From: CAZKNF01 sp964554105
Lineage (GTDB): Bacteria > Bacteroidota > Rhodothermia > Rhodothermales > VXPQ01
Direction of reading: 5' to 3'
DNA length: 9,553 nt
Assembly: GCA_964554105.1 (NCBI GenBank)
Contig: CAZKNF010000097.1
Coordinates: 1 to 9,553 of the forward strand
Part shown: piece by piece, positions 6,242 through 9,553 of the stretch
Layout of the letters: every line of letters starts with the position of its first letter
How positions within the stretch are numbered: the first letter of the stretch is position 1
Made by a program: the position numbers and the translations under genes
The notes under the pieces: generated by a model
What the model was told of the DNA's origin: nothing
Databases searched by the model: none
Seen by the model: only the letters and a program-made list of their open reading frames with translations

Positions 6242-8605
6242 ATGAGAGCGCTGGATCGCAAAATGCTGCGAGACCTGTGGGGCCTGAGGGGGCAGGCCCT
6301 CGCCATCGCGTTCGTGATATTGAGCGGCGTGGCGACCTATGTGGCGATGTCGTCCGTGATGGACGCCCTGCAGCACACACTGGATGCGTACTACGAGGAT
6401 TATCGGTTTGCCGACGCCTTCGCATCCGTGCGCCGCACTCCGGAACGCATGCAGGGGCGTCTACGCACGGTTCCAGGCGTGAGCGAGGTGGAAACCCGCG
6501 TCTCCGCGGGCGTGAATCTCGAGGTGCCCGGCTTCGACGAGCCCGTTTCCGGGCTGCTCGTATCGATGCCCGAAGGGAGGCAGCCTGCGCTAAACCAGTT
6601 GTTTATCCGTGAAGGGCGGCTCGTGCAGCCAGGACAGGAGGACGAGGTGCTGCTGAACGAGACCTTCGCAGAGGCGCACGATCTGAGGCCGGGGGACCGG
6701 TTTACGGCCATCCTGAACGGCCGTCGCAAATCGCTGCTCGTCGTCGGGGTCGCGCTTTCGCCCGAGTATCTCATGCAAATTCAGCCCGGCGCGTTCTTTC
6801 CGGACCCCGAACGATTTGGAGTAATGTGGATGGGGCGGGAGGCTCTGTCGGCCGCCTACGACATGGAGGGCGCGTTCAACGACGTATCCATCAGCTTTGC
6901 ACCGGGTGCGGATAAGGATCAGGTGGTCGACCGGCTCGACCTCCTTCTGGATCCGTACGGAGGCCAGGGAGCGTACGGACGCGAGGATCAGCCCTCGCAC
7001 TTCTTCATCATGGAAGAATTCGCGCAGCTCCGCACGATGTCGACCCTGCTGCCCATCATCTTCCTGGGCGTAGCGGCCTTCCTGCTTAATATCGTCGTGA
7101 CGCGGCTGATCAGCCTGCAGCGAGAGCAGATCGCCGTGCTCAAGGCCTTCGGATACAGCAATTCCGAGGCGGGTTTGCACTACCTGAAGCTCGTGATTCT
7201 CATCGCGCTGGGTGGCGCGCTTGCAGGCACCGCACTTGGAGTGTGGATGGGCCAGGCGCTTGCTGAATTGTATCTGGAATTCTATCGATTTCCGTATCTC
7301 GAGTACACCGTGCGGCCGTCGGTCATTCTCACAGCAATCAGTTTGACCATAGGCGCATCGCTCGCGGGTGTCGTCATGGCGGTGCGGCGTGCCGTGGAGC
7401 TTCCGCCCGCCGAGGCCATGCGTCCGGCGCCGCCGGCGTCGTACCGGCCCACACTGATCGAGCGCCTCGGCCTTCAGCGCTTTCTCGACCAGCCGACGCG
7501 GATGATCATCCGCAATCTCGAACGGCAGCCGGTGAAGGCCGGACTTACAATCGTAGGAATTTCCCTTTCGTGTGCCATCCTGATCATGGGGCTTTTCTTC
7601 AACGATGCCTTCGATTTCATCGTCGAAATCCAGTACGGACTCGCGCAGCGCGAAGACCTGACGGTCACCTTCACCGAACCCACGTCGACGGCCGCACTCT
7701 ATGAGATTCAGAGCATGGAGGGCGTTCAGTATGCCGAAGCGTTTCGCTCGGTCGCTGCCCGCGTTCGCCACGAACATCGGAGCCGAGAGGCCGGCATCGA
7801 AGGGATTCCGCCCGACCCCTACCTTCGGCGCATCATCAGCCGTGAGCTCGAGCCTATTTCAATTCCTTCCGAGGGCATCGTGCTCACCGAGCGGCTCGCC
7901 GAGATCCTGGATGTGCAGCCCGGAGACGTGATTACCGTCGAAATGCTGGAGGGTCGTCAGCGCACTCGACAGGTCCCGGTGGTCGCCCTGACGCAGCAGT
8001 TTATCGGGATCGCCGCCTATATGGACATCCGCGCCCTCAACCGTTTAGCAGGCAGCGGCGACGCGATCTCCGGTGTCTTTCTGACGACCGACGAGATGTA
8101 CGAAGACGATATCATGCGGCAGCTTCGGCAGCGACCCCGCGTCGCCAGCATGACTGCTCAGGAACGAGCAATCGATGCATTTATGGAGACCTCGGCGGAG
8201 AGCATGCTCACCTTTACGTTTGTGCTGAGCCTCTTTGCCGGAGTCATCGCCTTCGGGGTCGTGTACAACAGCGCAAGGATCTCGCTGTCGGAGCGCGACC
8301 GTGAACTCGCAAGCTTGCGGGTACTCGGATTCACGCGGGGCGAGATCGCCTATATTCTGCTCGGCGAGCTGGCCCTCGTAACGCTGCTGGCGATTCCGAT
8401 CGGACTGGGACTGGGCGCGGCCCTGAGCACCGCTATAGTACAGGGACTGGAATCGGACATGTACCAGATCCCCGTCGTGCTCACGCGCCGTACGTTTGCG
8501 CTTGCCGCGACGATCGTACTCGTGGCGTCCATTGCTTCAGCCGCTATCGTGCGTCACAGGCTCAACAGATTGGACCTCGTCGGTGTCCTCAAAACGAGAG
8601 AATAG
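6242..8605 (+). CDS. FtsX-family ABC transporter permease with two FtsX domains
   Basis: This is the inner-membrane permease of the exporter, 787 residues long. Eight hydrophobic segments are visible, near residues 18-38, 268-292, 316-340, 360-382, 433-455, 655-677, 704-730 and 751-771. They form two similar four-helix halves. In each half, a large periplasmic MacB-type domain (about 39-265 and 456-652) sits between the first and second helix. The cytoplasmic coupling segment after the second helix is also repeated: REQIAVLKAFGYS (294-306) and RDRELASLRVLGF (685-697). Both are typical FtsX-family signatures. MacB and LolC/E have one such half per chain and pair up; here both are in one polypeptide, as in other long FtsX permeases found beside HlyD adaptors. 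ATG 6242 is one base after the ATPase stop. AGGAG at 6224-6228 is 13 bases upstream, rather far, so re-initiation by coupling is likely. No lesion is seen. Confidence 0.95.
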   Translation: MRALDRKMLRDLWGLRGQALAIAFVILSGVATYVAMSSVMDALQHTLDAYYEDYRFADAFASVRRTPERMQGRLRTVPGVSEVETRVSAGVNLEVPGFDEPVSGLLVSMPEGRQPALNQLFIREGRLVQPGQEDEVLLNETFAEAHDLRPGDRFTAILNGRRKSLLVVGVALSPEYLMQIQPGAFFPDPERFGVMWMGREALSAAYDMEGAFNDVSISFAPGADKDQVVDRLDLLLDPYGGQGAYGREDQPSHFFIMEEFAQLRTMSTLLPIIFLGVAAFLLNIVVTRLISLQREQIAVLKAFGYSNSEAGLHYLKLVILIALGGALAGTALGVWMGQALAELYLEFYRFPYLEYTVRPSVILTAISLTIGASLAGVVMAVRRAVELPPAEAMRPAPPASYRPTLIERLGLQRFLDQPTRMIIRNLERQPVKAGLTIVGISLSCAILIMGLFFNDAFDFIVEIQYGLAQREDLTVTFTEPTSTAALYEIQSMEGVQYAEAFRSVAARVRHEHRSREAGIEGIPPDPYLRRIISRELEPISIPSEGIVLTERLAEILDVQPGDVITVEMLEGRQRTRQVPVVALTQQFIGIAAYMDIRALNRLAGSGDAISGVFLTTDEMYEDDIMRQLRQRPRVASMTAQERAIDAFMETSAESMLTFTFVLSLFAGVIAFGVVYNSARISLSERDRELASLRVLGFTRGEIAYILLGELALVTLLAIPIGLGLGAALSTAIVQGLESDMYQIPVVLTRRTFALAATIVLVASIASAAIVRHRLNRLDLVGVLKTRE

Positions 8606-8606
8606 A

Positions 8607-9553
8607 ATGGTCAGGCTCACGCGTAAGCGCATCATCCTGATTTTCATCGGGTTGCTCATCCTCGCCGTAGTCGTGTACGGTTTTCTGCCGGATCCGATAG
8701 CGGTCGAGACCGCGACGGTGGAGCGTGGCGCACTGCAGGTCGTTGTCGAGGAGGAAGGCGAGACCCGGGTTGAGAGAGTTTACGAGATTTCGTCGCCCGT
8801 GGCGGCGTTCGCCAGGCGAATCGATCTCGAGCCCGGCGACCCGGTCCAGGCGGGAGAGGCCGTCGTCGAGCTTGAGGCGCCGCGAGCGCCTATCATGGAT
8901 GTACGCTCACGTGCCGAAGCCGTGGCCAGAGTGCAGTCGGCGGAGGCCGGCGTCGCGCAGGCAGAGGAGCAGCGGCGCGCCGCCGCTGCGGCCGCTCAGA
9001 GGACCGGCGAAGAACTCGCGCGCGTGCAGCGCCTGGCCGAGGAGGGCTCCGCCACACGTCAAACGCTGGAGCAAACCGTCGCCGAAGCGGAGCAGGCGTC
9101 TGCGAATGTGGATGCTGCGGAAGCAGGAGTCGCTGCCGCCCGCGCCGAACTCGCCGCTGCACAGGCTGCGCTTCAGTACGATTCATCAGGCAATCAGAAC
9201 CGGCCCGTGACCGACGTCCTGCGCTCCCCGGTGACCGGCCGTGTGCTGACCGTTCACCGCCGTAGCGAAGGACAGGTAAATCCAGCTGAACCGATCCTGG
9301 AAGTCGGTGATATCGACAATATGGAGGTTCGGGTGGAGGTCCTCTCGCAGGACGCCACGCGAATCGAGCCGGGAACGCGCGTCATGATCGACGAGTGGGG
9401 CGGCGATTACGTGCTCGAGGCCGTCGTAGATCGGGTGGAGCCGCAAGGGTTTACGGATGTTTCTTCGCTCGGAGTGGAGGAGATGCGCGTGGGCGTAATC
9501 GCGGATCTCGCATCCTCGCCTGAATTGTGGGCCGGCCTGGGCGCAGGATACCG
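8607..9553 (+). CDS. HlyD-family periplasmic adaptor (membrane fusion protein), 3' truncated by window edge
   Basis: This is the periplasmic adaptor that would link the FtsX permease to the TolC-like channel. The frame opens at ATG 8607, one base after the permease stop, with a weak GAGAG at 8596-8600. It stays open for 315 codons to the right edge; the C-terminus is missing. Residues 1-7 are basic and 8-27 form one membrane anchor. The first half of the lipoyl domain is about 57-90 (ending PGDPVQAGEAVVELE). An Ala/Glu-rich coiled-coil hairpin covers about 95-190. The second lipoyl half is about 203-236 (SPVTGRVLTVH, then EGQV, then LEVGD). Beta-barrel sequence follows, containing SSLGVEEMRV (286-295), a segment I associate with adaptors of this HlyD group. 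The first lipoyl half has SPVAAFARR where an S/A-P-x-x-G-x-V pattern is usual. Adaptor and permease genes of these types are commonly adjacent, so partnership is well supported. Confidence 0.93.
   Translation, partial: MVRLTRKRIILIFIGLLILAVVVYGFLPDPIAVETATVERGALQVVVEEEGETRVERVYEISSPVAAFARRIDLEPGDPVQAGEAVVELEAPRAPIMDVRSRAEAVARVQSAEAGVAQAEEQRRAAAAAAQRTGEELARVQRLAEEGSATRQTLEQTVAEAEQASANVDAAEAGVAAARAELAAAQAALQYDSSGNQNRPVTDVLRSPVTGRVLTVHRRSEGQVNPAEPILEVGDIDNMEVRVEVLSQDATRIEPGTRVMIDEWGGDYVLEAVVDRVEPQGFTDVSSLGVEEMRVGVIADLASSPELWAGLGAGY

Noticed and set aside
6590..7777. 395-codon open frame on the - strand opposite the FtsX permease gene
   Set aside because: It is fully covered by the permease coding sequence with clear transmembrane and FtsX motifs. 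The antisense product has no family features.
8725..9210. 161-codon + strand frame within the adaptor gene
   Set aside because: It is a shadow of the HlyD-family frame starting at 8607, which shows the anchor, lipoyl and coiled-coil regions. The shadow is Arg/Ser/Pro-rich without domains.

Overview
The window reads as ordinary, gene-dense bacterial chromosome with high GC content. All seven genes lie on the + strand. The organism cannot be named from the sequence. A diderm (Gram-negative-type) cell is well supported by a TolC-type outer-membrane protein, a HlyD-type periplasmic adaptor and a lipoprotein with Ser after the lipidated Cys. The M1 peptidase, with a W-W-P-x-K-D-H segment and an HELAHEWWG zinc site, resembles lipoprotein peptidases I associate with the Bacteroidota/Rhodothermota side of the tree. 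That placement is a guess.

Layout: (1) 1-1451 is the C-terminal half of an AcnA/IRP1-type aconitase, cut by the left edge. (2) 1452-1554 is a short GC-rich spacer with small palindromes and no clear terminator or promoter. (3) 1555-2481 is a tandem-domain universal stress protein. (4) 2490-4166 is a secreted M1 zinc aminopeptidase lipoprotein. (5) 4169-5521 is a TolC-family outer-membrane factor. (6) 5530-6240 is a LolD/MacB-type ABC ATPase. (7) 6242-8605 is a two-FtsX-domain ABC permease. (8) 8607-9553 is a HlyD-family membrane-fusion adaptor, cut by the right edge.

From the stress protein onward, the gaps between genes are only 8, 2, 8, 1 and 1 bases, and two Shine-Dalgarno sequences overlap the preceding stop codon. 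The six genes therefore look like one operon. Its last four genes supply every part of a tripartite ATP-driven exporter: ATPase, inner-membrane permease, periplasmic adaptor and outer-membrane channel. The substrate is not indicated. The tight coupling of a surface or periplasmic peptidase to the exporter is the most interesting point of context. It could mean shared handling of peptides or simple co-expression.

I found no RNA gene, mobile element, CRISPR array or clear foreign segment. All parts belong to known families, and I see no convincing evidence of an undescribed system.
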